Below, one piece after another: positions 1 to 6,098 of a DNA stretch of 15,497 bases. The translations under genes were made by a program, and so were the position numbers. Location of the stretch: assembly GCA_045577615.1 (NCBI GenBank), contig JAZNIT010000032.1:1-15497 (forward strand), read 5' to 3'. How positions within the stretch are numbered: position 1 is the first letter of the stretch; the number at the start of each line of letters is the position of its first letter. This stretch comes from RGIG2206 sp045577615. Lineage in GTDB: Bacteria > Bacillota > Clostridia > Oscillospirales > Acutalibacteraceae. The notes beneath the pieces are model-generated. The model was not told where the DNA came from. It was given only the letters and a program-made list of their open reading frames with translations, and did no database searches.

Positions 1-443
1 GAGCCGTTATCGCTGAAGGTTAACTGTTCTCCAAGCATATCCTCTTTTAATTGGTTGGCTATGTATTCTGCAATTCGGCTCTCGTTTTTTCCTACCGTAT
101 CTACGTAATATCCTTTGCACCAAAACTCTTTGTTTCGGTATTTGTATTTTAATTCGCCGAATTGCTCATATAGCATTGTGCTGCTTTTTCCTTTCAGGTA
201 CCCCATGAAAGATGACACGCTTATTTTAGGCGGCACCTCCACCAACATATGTATATGATCTGGGCACACCTCTGCTTCTATTATTTTTACGCCCTTCCAT
301 TCACACAACTGCCTCAATATCTTTCCTATTGCTGCTTTCTTTTCTTTAAAAAACACCTTTCTGCGATATTTTGGTGCAAACACTATATGATATTTGCAAT
401 TCCACTTTGTGTGTGATAAACTATTTATGTCGTTCATTCCCAT
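1..443 (-). CDS. tnpA: IS200-type Y1 transposase TnpA, C-terminal end cut by window edge
   Basis: This is a single-domain tyrosine transposase that cuts and rejoins single-stranded IS ends. Reading the minus strand from ATG 443 gives 147 codons with no stop before the edge. The family is about 150 residues, so only a few are missing. The start region reads MGMNDINSLSHTKWNCKYH. The HUH metal-binding motif is His63-Ile-His65, in the string CPDHIHMLVEV. The nucleophile is Tyr127 in RIAEYIANQ, the residue number known for the IS608 enzyme. Other family hallmarks are FAPKYRRKVF near residue 22 and FMGYLKGKSS in the middle. AGGGAGG (453-459) lies 9 bases before ATG 443; ATG 437 is an alternative start. 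No tnpB is visible, which fits an IS200-like rather than IS605-like element, but the left side is not in view. The catalytic residues are intact, so it may be active. Confidence 0.93.
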   Translation of the reverse strand, partial: MGMNDINSLSHTKWNCKYHIVFAPKYRRKVFFKEKKAAIGKILRQLCEWKGVKIIEAEVCPDHIHMLVEVPPKISVSSFMGYLKGKSSTMLYEQFGELKYKYRNKEFWCKGYYVDTVGKNESRIAEYIANQLKEDMLGEQLTFSDNG

Positions 444-453
444 TTTGAATGAC

Positions 454-512
454 CTCCCTTTGTGTTTTTTATTGCAGTTGGCAGACCGCAATCTTATTAT
501 ACACAAAGGGAG
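454..512 (-). promoter_or_regulatory. Leader hairpin sequestering the tnpA ribosome binding site
   Basis: Bases 454-465 (CTCCCTTTGTGT) and 501-512 (ACACAAAGGGAG) form a perfect 12-bp inverted repeat. A second 5-bp stem (ATTGC 471-475 with GCAAT 488-492) lies inside the loop. In the tnpA mRNA the strand nearest the gene contains the AGGGAGG ribosome binding site, so the folded leader would hide it. Translational repression by a leader hairpin is known for enteric IS200. Its presence here is read directly from the sequence; its function is inferred. Confidence 0.75.
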
Positions 513-547
513 TTTTTATTCTATTTTCAACTATATAATTCTTACCG

Positions 548-570
548 AACCACGCGTCTAACGCGTGGTT
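548..570. repeat. IS200 end hairpin
   Basis: AACCACGCG (548-556) and CGCGTGGTT (562-570) are perfect 9-bp arms around a 5-base TCTAA loop. Its place upstream of tnpA and beyond the leader hairpin fits the subterminal recognition hairpin of an IS200/IS605 left end. It is not followed by a T-run on either strand, so it is unlikely to be a terminator. Confidence 0.7.
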
Positions 571-584
571 TTCGTTTATACAAT

Positions 585-616
585 AAAACAAGGTGCTTTT
601 GGCACCTTGTTTTTTT
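585..616. terminator. Bidirectional Rho-independent terminator after the araC-family gene
   Basis: AAAACAAGGTGC (585-596) pairs perfectly with GCACCTTGTTTT (602-613) over a 5-base loop. A T-run (610-616) follows on the plus strand and a T-rich stretch follows on the minus strand. It starts 8 bases past the stop of the regulator and should end that transcript. It would also shield the regulator from reading out of the insertion element. Confidence 0.85.
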
Positions 617-620
617 ATAT

Positions 621-1463
621 TTAGAAGGAGTTTTTAAATTCTTTGGGCGTCTGATTTGTTTTTGAAATGAATGCACGATAAAAGGTAGAATAATCACCAA
701 AGCCGCATTTTTCAGCTGTTTCATTGGCTGTAACACCGGAGCGTATCAAACGGCGGGCGAGAGCTATTCTTTTGGATAAAATATAATCGTAAATGGTGAG
801 TTTTGTGTATTCTTTAAAGCGACGGTTGAGATAGAACTTGCTGACAAAAAACTCATCACATATTTTGTCTAATGATAGCTGCTCAACGTAGTGTTGGTTT
901 ATGTATTGTATAACAGCTGATATCATCTTGTCCTCGTGCGCGTTTCTGTTATATGATGGATGCTCAAATTTGCTACCGAGAGAATAGATGAAAGAGTTAA
1001 GCATCGTTAGTTTAAACGTATCTTCTTGTCCTTTTTGTACTATCTGCATAGCAAGCCCCTTGATAAACAAAAAGTCATCATCACCATAATTAAGCAAAAA
1101 ATCATATTGGTGCATAAAGGTTTTGTATCTTATTTTAAGTGTTTCATCTTCTTCGGTCAATTTGTTGATGTATGTCGGATTAAGATTAAGAACTATTCTT
1201 TCGTAGGTTTTGCCTTCGCTGTTGTTTACCACCGATTGATGCATCTTTCCAGGCGGTATAACGATAACATCACCTAAGGACATATTGTAAACCTTGTCTT
1301 CAACGTAATATGTAACATCACCATCAAGATATATGTATATCTCCCAATTGTCGTGGCAGTGGAATTCACAGATGAATTCACCTGCGGTAGCAGATCTGGA
1401 TGCGCAAAAAGCGTTATCTATATTTGATGATAATGACGTGGAATTTATCTTTTTGTTGCTCAA
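621..1463 (-). CDS. AraC/XylS-family transcriptional regulator with cupin sensor domain
   Basis: The 280-residue protein has an N-terminal cupin-type sensing domain (about residues 25-90) with the string EFHCHDNWEIYIYLDG and possible metal or ligand residues His35, His37, Glu41 and His75. The C-terminal third (about 181-280) is an AraC-type double helix-turn-helix: LSLDKICDEFFVSKFYLNRRF forms the first HTH region and ANETAEKCGFGDYSTFYRAF the second, ending in the usual TPKEFKNSF. The start is TTG at 1463. An in-frame TAA lies two codons upstream, AGGGTG (1471-1476) is well placed, and the next internal Met (residue 61) would cut the cupin. It is divergent from a sugar-isomerase/oxidoreductase operon 124 bases away, the usual arrangement for a local activator that senses a sugar or its product. 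The ligand cannot be told from sequence. Confidence 0.9.
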   Translation of the reverse strand: MSNKKINSTSLSSNIDNAFCASRSATAGEFICEFHCHDNWEIYIYLDGDVTYYVEDKVYNMSLGDVIVIPPGKMHQSVVNNSEGKTYERIVLNLNPTYINKLTEEDETLKIRYKTFMHQYDFLLNYGDDDFLFIKGLAMQIVQKGQEDTFKLTMLNSFIYSLGSKFEHPSYNRNAHEDKMISAVIQYINQHYVEQLSLDKICDEFFVSKFYLNRRFKEYTKLTIYDYILSKRIALARRLIRSGVTANETAEKCGFGDYSTFYRAFISKTNQTPKEFKNSF

Positions 1464-1481
1464 TTTTTATCACCCTATGAC

Positions 1482-1510
1482 ATTATAAAACATTAAGTCA
1501 ATTTTTGCAA
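1482..1510 (-). promoter_or_regulatory. Putative promoter of the araC-family gene
   Basis: On the minus strand TTGCAA (1510-1505) is followed after 17 bases by a consensus TATAAT (1487-1482). The predicted transcript start near 1475 gives a very short leader with the ribosome binding site at its 5' end, so the true start may differ. The -35 overlaps the first TTTTG word of the repeat cluster, so self-regulation is possible. Confidence 0.5.
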
Positions 1511-1553
1511 TGTTTTGAGCAAATTTTGTAATTTATTTTGCTTATTTATTTTG
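1503..1553. promoter_or_regulatory. Phased TTTTG repeat cluster, candidate AraC-type operator
   Basis: TTTTG occurs at 1503, 1513, 1524, 1536 and 1549, with spacings of 10, 11, 12 and 13 bases. The 21-base blocks 1503-1523 and 1524-1544 match at 14 of 21 positions by my count, a two-turn direct repeat as AraC/XylS activators often use. Such spaced T-tracts can also bend DNA. The cluster lies just upstream of the operon's weak promoter. It is AT-rich, so part of the match may be chance. Confidence 0.45.
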
Positions 1554-1560
1554 ATATATT
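1532..1560 (+). promoter_or_regulatory. Putative weak promoter of the isomerase/oxidoreductase operon
   Basis: TATATT (1555-1560) is an acceptable -10, but the -35 position 17 bases upstream reads TTTATT, only a half match. A good -10 with a poor -35 beside regulator-type repeats is what an activator-dependent promoter looks like. AAAGGAG (1573-1579) then precedes ATG 1588. Confidence 0.4.
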
Positions 1561-1587
1561 ATATATAAGCTTAAAGGAGTGATATAA

Positions 1588-2376
1588 ATGAAGGTTGGCG
1601 TACAGGGTTATACTATTCGCAGTTTTTGCAATGATGAAGAGGGGATTGCTCAGTCTTTAAAAAAGATTAAGGACATCGGTTTTTCTTCATTGCAGGTATC
1701 TGGCTTTGGTGCTATTCCTGCCGAAAGATTAAAGGCAATGTGTGATGAAAACGGTTTGCAAATTGTTATCACTCACACTAATCCTGACCGAATTTTGGAA
1801 GATACTGAAAATGTAATTAAAGAACATAAGATTATGGGCTGTAATCATGTTGGTATTGGTATCATGCCCAAGAAATACAGATGGAGTATTGATGGCACAA
1901 AAGCTTTTATTGCCGATTATTCCAAGGCTGCCGATATGTTTGCGGATAATGGACTTAAGTTCCATTATCATAACCATGGCAATGAGATTGCTAAGTATGG
2001 CTCGATGACCTTGCTTGAAATTATGGCAGAGCTTACGGATCCTGATAAATGGGGCTTTATTTTTGACACATACTGGTCACAGTTTGGCGGAATGTGTCCT
2101 GCACAAATGATGCATAAGCTGGCAGGTCGCATTGATGTTTGCCATTTGAAGGATCTTCACTATCGCGCAGTCAGCGATGATGCAAATACCGAATACAAGC
2201 AGCATTTTGCACCTATAGGTAACGGCTCAATCGTTTGGGAAGAGGTTCTTGAAGCTTGTCAAAAGACCGGTATCAAATTTGCTGAAATTGAGCAGGATGA
2301 TTGCTACGGTGCCGATCCCTTTGAGCAGTTAAAGATTAGCTACGATTATTTGAAAAAGCTTAATTGCGAATTTTAA
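1588..2376 (+). CDS. TIM-barrel sugar phosphate isomerase/epimerase-like protein (xylose isomerase-like / AP endonuclease 2 fold), first of two
   Basis: The 262-residue soluble protein has the family's compact single-barrel length. It opens with KVGVQGYTIRSF, typical of strand 1. Candidate divalent-metal and catalytic residues on successive strands are His63 (ITHTNPD), the HYHNHGNE string with Glu133, Asp160 (FIFDTYW), His186 (CHLKDLH) and Glu235 (FAEIEQDD). This Glu/Asp/His/Glu set marks active members such as inositol-pathway IolE/IolI-type enzymes. Such enzymes isomerise, epimerise or dehydrate sugars, keto-sugars or cyclitols; the substrate is unknown here. ATG 1588 has AAAGGAG 8 bases upstream. 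It is the first gene of a three-gene operon with only 14 bases to the next gene, and is divergent from the AraC-type regulator. Family assignment is firm; the exact reaction is not. Confidence 0.85.
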   Translation: MKVGVQGYTIRSFCNDEEGIAQSLKKIKDIGFSSLQVSGFGAIPAERLKAMCDENGLQIVITHTNPDRILEDTENVIKEHKIMGCNHVGIGIMPKKYRWSIDGTKAFIADYSKAADMFADNGLKFHYHNHGNEIAKYGSMTLLEIMAELTDPDKWGFIFDTYWSQFGGMCPAQMMHKLAGRIDVCHLKDLHYRAVSDDANTEYKQHFAPIGNGSIVWEEVLEACQKTGIKFAEIEQDDCYGADPFEQLKISYDYLKKLNCEF

Positions 2377-2390
2377 CAGAAGGTGAATTT

Positions 2391-3245
2391 ATGCCTAACT
2401 TTATTTTGTCTTGCTTTGCCGATGAGGTTTCTTCTGAGATTGAAAAGCAAATAGAAGCTATTAAAAGAAACGGCTTGACACATATCGAGCCTCGCAATGT
2501 AGACGGTATCAACATATCCGATTTAACCATTGAGCAAGCAATTCGGTTCAAATCTCAGCTTGATGAGGCCGGTATTAAAGTTTCTGCTTTGGGTTCTCCA
2601 ATTGGAAAAATTGATATTTACGACGATTTCGAGCCTCACTTTGAAAAGTTTAAGCATTCAGTAGAGATTGCTCTAATTCTTGGCACTGACAAAATCCGTC
2701 TGTTCAGCTTTTTTGTAAAGGACGGAAAGTATGCTGAGGTGAGGGCAGAGGTTATTCGCAGAATGCAGGCAATGTGCGATTATGCAGCTACCAAGGGCGT
2801 TAAGTGTTGTCACGAGAATGAAAAAGGCATCTACGGTGACACTTGCGACAGAGTTGTTGACTTGCTTGATAATGTTGATGGACTTTATTCTGTGTTTGAT
2901 CCTGCAAACTACATTCAATGTGAACAGAATCCCGGTGATTTTATTGAGGCACTTGCTCCTCGCACCGAATATGGTCATATTAAGGATGCTGTAATGTCTG
3001 ACGGTAGCGTTGTACCTTCAGGCTGTGGTGACGGAAATATTGCAAAAATGGTTGATGCTCTTGCAAAGCAAGGTGACAACATTATTTTAACTCTTGAGCC
3101 TCATCTGTTTATCTTTAACGGTCTTGACAATCTGCAGGATGAAGAGCTTAAGCATAAGTATGTTTATAATAGTCCTGATGAAGCCTTTGGTGCGGCTGTA
3201 TCAGCTCTTAAAAAAATAATTTTTGACGGGGGTTACACAATATGA
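2391..3245 (+). CDS. TIM-barrel sugar phosphate isomerase/epimerase-like protein, second of two
   Basis: This 284-residue protein has the same fold family as the gene before it but is clearly divergent in sequence. Putative metal ligands are Glu142 or Glu144 (CCHENEKG), Asp170 (SVFDPANY), His196 (EYGHIKDA) and Glu236 (LTLEPHLF); Glu33 (THIEPRN) lies in strand 2. I start it at ATG 2391, which has GAAGGTG just upstream and gives a natural N-terminus MPNFILSCFADE. An ATG at 2364 would overlap the previous gene and add nine residues without a good binding site. Its stop overlaps the next start by four bases (ATGA), so it is translationally coupled to the oxidoreductase. Two complete but different active sites in one operon suggest two successive steps or a hetero-complex. 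The reaction is unassigned. Confidence 0.84.
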   Translation: MPNFILSCFADEVSSEIEKQIEAIKRNGLTHIEPRNVDGINISDLTIEQAIRFKSQLDEAGIKVSALGSPIGKIDIYDDFEPHFEKFKHSVEIALILGTDKIRLFSFFVKDGKYAEVRAEVIRRMQAMCDYAATKGVKCCHENEKGIYGDTCDRVVDLLDNVDGLYSVFDPANYIQCEQNPGDFIEALAPRTEYGHIKDAVMSDGSVVPSGCGDGNIAKMVDALAKQGDNIILTLEPHLFIFNGLDNLQDEELKHKYVYNSPDEAFGAAVSALKKIIFDGGYTI

Positions 3246-4423
3246 CAGAAGTTAGAATGGGTATTATCGGTATCGGTAATATGGGTACTGCTCACGCTAA
3301 AGCCTTGGATCAAGGCAAGGTAGAGGGTATGCGCCTTACCGCAGTTTGCGACATTGATACTTCACGCCTTGATTGGTGCAAAGAGAATCTTACAGGTGAA
3401 GTTGCTTGCTTTGAAGATTATAAAGAATTGATTGCAAGCGGTTTGGTTGATGCTATTCTTGTAGCAGTTCCTCACTATTTCCATCCTGTAATGGCTCTTG
3501 AGGGTTTTAAAGCAGGACTTAACGTTCTTGTTGAAAAGCCTGCAGGTGTATATACCAAGCAGGTTCGAGAGATGAACGAGGCTGCTGAAAAGAGCGGCAA
3601 GATATTTGGTATTATGTTCAATCAACGTACCAATCCTTTGTTTGCTAAAATGCGCGAGGTTGTTCAATCAGGTGAGCTTGGTGAGCTTAAGCGCAGTGTT
3701 TGGGTTATCACTAACTGGTATCGTACTCAGAGATATTATGATTCTGGTAGCTGGAGAGCAACCTGGGATGGTGAAGGTGGCGGCGTTCTGCTTAATCAAT
3801 GCCCTCACAATCTTGACTTGTGGCAGTGGATTTTCGGTATGCCTAACAAGATTCGTGCAACCTGCAACTATGGCAAGTGGCACAATATCGAGGTTGAAGA
3901 TGATGTAACCATCTGCGCAGAGTATGAAAACGGCGCATCAGGTGTGTTTATCACCTCTACCGGCGATTGCCCTGGCACCAACCGTTTTGAGATTACCGGT
4001 GACAAAGGTAAGATGGTTTATGAAAACGGCAATCTCACTTGGTGGAAACTTTCTGCTCCCGAAAGAAAGGTTTGTTTTGAGTCTGATAACGGCTTTTATC
4101 ATGACAACGACATCCAAATTGAGCAAGTGGAAACCGATAAAGAAGAAACCGCTCACGTTGGCATTATGCAAAACTTTACCAACGCCATCTTGAAGGGCGA
4201 AGAGCTTCTTGCTCCCGGCTATGAAGGCATCAAAGGACTTTCTATTTCTAATGCTGCCCACCTTTCTGACTGGACCAATGATTGGGTTTCAATTCCCGTT
4301 GACGAAGACAAGTTCTTGTCATTGCTCAATGAGCGCCGTGCAAGCTCTAAAGCTAAGGACAACGTTGTTTCTATTGTTAGCGACCTTGACGGTACCTACA
4401 ACGACCGTTGGAAGGTAAGATAA
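3242..4423 (+). CDS. Gfo/Idh/MocA-family NAD(P)-dependent oxidoreductase
   Basis: The 393-residue cytoplasmic dehydrogenase has an N-terminal Rossmann domain, with the dinucleotide motif GIGNMG at residues 10-15 and Asp37 at the end of strand 2 (AVCDIDT), where Asp usually favours NAD over NADP. The family's EKPAG motif at 98-102 carries the catalytic Lys99. The C-terminal alpha/beta domain has GGGVLLNQCPHNLDLW (179-194) with the conserved His189 and Asp192 pair. The family oxidises or reduces hydroxyls on sugars and cyclitols, often making 3-keto-sugars that partner isomerases then process. It starts inside the stop of the upstream gene (ATGA) with a G-rich binding site (3229-3233). It ends the operon at a hairpin shared with glyS. 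Length is within the family's range. Substrate unknown. Confidence 0.9.
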   Translation: MTEVRMGIIGIGNMGTAHAKALDQGKVEGMRLTAVCDIDTSRLDWCKENLTGEVACFEDYKELIASGLVDAILVAVPHYFHPVMALEGFKAGLNVLVEKPAGVYTKQVREMNEAAEKSGKIFGIMFNQRTNPLFAKMREVVQSGELGELKRSVWVITNWYRTQRYYDSGSWRATWDGEGGGVLLNQCPHNLDLWQWIFGMPNKIRATCNYGKWHNIEVEDDVTICAEYENGASGVFITSTGDCPGTNRFEITGDKGKMVYENGNLTWWKLSAPERKVCFESDNGFYHDNDIQIEQVETDKEETAHVGIMQNFTNAILKGEELLAPGYEGIKGLSISNAAHLSDWTNDWVSIPVDEDKFLSLLNERRASSKAKDNVVSIVSDLDGTYNDRWKVR

Positions 4424-4433
4424 TTATTACGTA

Positions 4434-4475
4434 ATAAAAACGCCTACGCACCAATCGGTGTGTAGGCGTTAATTG
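4434..4475. terminator. Bidirectional terminator between the oxidoreductase and glyS
   Basis: AACGCCTACGCACC (4439-4452) pairs with GGTGTGTAGGCGTT (4457-4470) over a 4-base loop, with one G-U pair. On the minus strand it is followed by TTTTATTA-like sequence, so it is strongest for glyS. On the plus strand only AATTGTTTAATT follows, a weaker tail for the sugar operon. Confidence 0.85.
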
Positions 4476-4480
4476 TTTAA

Positions 4481-5854
4481 TTAGAACTTAATTCTTTCGG
4501 CAATATATGCTTCAAGTGAATCTATGGGAATTCTGACCTGCTCCATTGAATCTCTGTCGCGAATGGTTACGCAACCGTCGGTCTCTGATTCAAAGTCGTA
4601 GGTTATGCACATAGGAGTGCCGATTTCATCCTGGCGTCTGTAACGTTTGCCGATAGAGCCTGCATCGTCGTAATCAACGCTGAATGAAGCAGAAAGCTTA
4701 TCTCTGAGCTCAAGCGCTTGCTCTGAAAGCTTCTTTGAAAGGGGAAGAATTGCAGCCTTGAAGGGAGCCAAAGCGGGATGCAAACGCATAACAACACGCA
4801 TTTCGCCGTTTTCACATTCTTCCTCATCATAAGCCTCGCACAAAAATGCGAGAGTTACACGGTCGGCACCAAGTGAAGGCTCAACAACATAGGGAACATA
4901 GCGCTCGTTGCTTTCTTGATCGAAATAGTCAAGAGCCTTGCCTGAGTGGTTGATGTGCTGAGTAAGGTCAAAGTCGGTACGGTCTGCAATGCCCCAAAGC
5001 TCGCCCCAACCGAAGGGGAACATAAACTCGATATCGGTGGTTGCCTTTGAGTAGTGTGACAATTCTTCCTGCTCGTGGTCACGAAGCTTAAGATTTTCGT
5101 CCTTAATGCCAAGTGACAAAAGCCAGTTATGGCAATAGTCTTTCCAATACTTGAACCACTCAAGGTCGGTGCCGGGCTTGCAGAAGAACTCAAGCTCCAT
5201 CTGTTCAAATTCACGGGTACGGAAGGTGAAGTTGCCGGGAGTGATTTCGTTACGAAATGATTTACCAACCTGACCAACGCCGAAGGGGAGCTTCTTGCGG
5301 GTGGTGCGTTGAATGTTGGCAAAGTTTACAAATATACCCTGTGCGGTTTCGGGTCTAAGATATAGCTCGTTTTTTGCATCCTCTGTAACGCCTTGGAAGG
5401 TTTTGAACATAAGGTTGAACTTTCTGATGTCGGTGAAATCGCAAGCACCGCAATCAGGACATACGATGTTGTTGTCTTTTATATAGCTGCTCATTTCTTC
5501 GAAACTCCAGCCGGCGCAGTTGGCACCGGTGGCTTCAATAAGCTGGTCAGCGCGATGACGGGTTTTGCAAGCCTTACAGTCCATAAGGGGGTCGGAGAAT
5601 CCACCAACGTGACCTGAAGCAACCCATGCTTGAGGGTTCATAAGTATTGCGCTGTCAAGGCCTACGTTATAGCGGCTCTCTTGAACAAACTTTTTCCACC
5701 AAGCTTTTTTAACGTTGTTTTTAAGCTCTACACCGAGGGGGCCGTAATCCCAAGTGTTAGACAAGCCGCCGTAAATTTCGGAGCCTGCATAAACAAATCC
5801 GCGGCTCTTGGCAAGAGCAACAACTGTTTCCATAGTTTTTTCAGTATTTTTCAT
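4481..5854 (-). CDS. glyS: Glycine-tRNA ligase, single-chain (alpha2) class II type
   Basis: This enzyme charges tRNA(Gly) with glycine using ATP. The 457-residue protein is the dimeric archaeal/eukaryotic-like form (also called GlyQS), not the alpha2beta2 form. The N-terminus has the family string SRGFVYAGSEIYGG and WDYGPLG (residues 35-41). Class II motif 2 is FRNEITPGNFTFRTREFEQ (200-218). Motif 3 is EPSLGADRVTLAFL (325-338). Cys93/Cys96 and Cys132/Cys135 could form a zinc knuckle in the insertion. The anticodon-binding domain is about residues 360-457 (LAPFKAAILPLSKK onward). I start at ATG 5854. A GTG three codons upstream is part of the AGAGGTG binding site and is rejected. It is divergent from rpsO, converges on the sugar operon, and shows no T-box leader. 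Confidence 0.96.
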   Translation of the reverse strand: MKNTEKTMETVVALAKSRGFVYAGSEIYGGLSNTWDYGPLGVELKNNVKKAWWKKFVQESRYNVGLDSAILMNPQAWVASGHVGGFSDPLMDCKACKTRHRADQLIEATGANCAGWSFEEMSSYIKDNNIVCPDCGACDFTDIRKFNLMFKTFQGVTEDAKNELYLRPETAQGIFVNFANIQRTTRKKLPFGVGQVGKSFRNEITPGNFTFRTREFEQMELEFFCKPGTDLEWFKYWKDYCHNWLLSLGIKDENLKLRDHEQEELSHYSKATTDIEFMFPFGWGELWGIADRTDFDLTQHINHSGKALDYFDQESNERYVPYVVEPSLGADRVTLAFLCEAYDEEECENGEMRVVMRLHPALAPFKAAILPLSKKLSEQALELRDKLSASFSVDYDDAGSIGKRYRRQDEIGTPMCITYDFESETDGCVTIRDRDSMEQVRIPIDSLEAYIAERIKF

Positions 5855-5889
5855 TATGTACACCTCTATAATATATACATTTATAGAAT

Positions 5890-5918
5890 ATAATACTTAA
5901 TTAAGAGCAAAGTGTCAA
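5890..5918 (-). promoter_or_regulatory. glyS promoter
   Basis: On the minus strand a consensus TTGACA (5918-5913) is followed after 17 bases by TATTAT (5895-5890). Transcription would begin near 5883, leaving a leader of about 30 bases. That is far too short for a T-box or other riboswitch. Confidence 0.8.
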
Positions 5919-5969
5919 GCGTTTAAAGAACAAAAAGCGTATATTTATTAAAATAAAGTAAAAAAACTC

Positions 5970-5998
5970 TTTACAAACCTGAAACTTCGTGGTATAAT
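5970..5998 (+). promoter_or_regulatory. rpsO promoter
   Basis: TTTACA (5970-5975), a 17-base spacer and consensus TATAAT (5993-5998) with an extended -10 TG (5990-5991) make a very strong sigma-A promoter. The predicted start near 6005 leaves a leader of about 95 bases before the rpsO ATG. Confidence 0.88.
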
Positions 5999-6017
5999 TC
6001 ATCTGTTCGCAGTTTCT

Positions 6018-6062
6018 GAGTTGTTGGCGTATGCCTTTATGGAGCACCGTTGCCTATAACTC
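6018..6062 (+). promoter_or_regulatory. Structured rpsO leader, candidate S15 autoregulatory RNA
   Basis: GAGTTGTTGGC (6018-6028) pairs with GCCTATAACTC (6052-6062), eleven positions with one G-U and one U-U. The loop can form a small hairpin of TGCC (6032-6035) with GG-A-GCA around 6042-6046. An alternative GGC-GTAT-GCC (6026-6035) would compete. S15 is known to repress its own translation through mRNA structures that mimic its rRNA site, and these differ between phyla. The fold is visible; the function is inferred. Confidence 0.5.
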
Positions 6063-6098
6063 GGGCTTGACGAAAATATTATAAAAGAGGTGTATCAA

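Larger units (their letters stand above)
1..575 (-). mobile_element. IS200-like insertion sequence (IS200/IS605 family), left-truncated by window edge
   Basis: The element is defined by a Y1 HUH transposase gene, an SD-burying leader hairpin (454-512) and a terminal hairpin (548-570) upstream of the gene. This is the known arrangement of the left end of IS200 elements, which transpose as single strands and have subterminal hairpins instead of terminal inverted repeats. The other end lies beyond position 1. The boundary near 575 is approximate because the cleavage tetranucleotide cannot be fixed without an empty-site comparison. It sits just past the terminator of the neighbouring regulator, so the insertion appears not to disrupt a gene. 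Confidence 0.8.

Noticed and set aside
548..570. End hairpin as a Rho-independent terminator
   Set aside because: No T-run follows on either strand, and a proper terminator lies 14 bases away. Its position relative to tnpA fits an IS end.
462..665. 67-codon plus-strand frame across the IS end and the araC terminator
   Set aside because: It runs through two hairpins and the terminator, and reads IS non-coding DNA. Not a plausible gene.
4855..5322. 155-codon minus-strand frame within glyS
   Set aside because: It is in another frame of the same strand as a fully conserved glycyl-tRNA synthetase, with low-complexity Ser/Pro/Leu composition and no homology.
6090..6098. GTG start for rpsO three codons upstream of ATG (a similar GTG exists before glyS)
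   Set aside because: In both cases the GTG is the end of the AGAGGTG ribosome binding site, so the following ATG must be the start.
5855..6098. T-box riboswitch for glyS
   Set aside because: No T-box core sequence on the minus strand, and a consensus promoter lies only about 30 bases before the gene's start.
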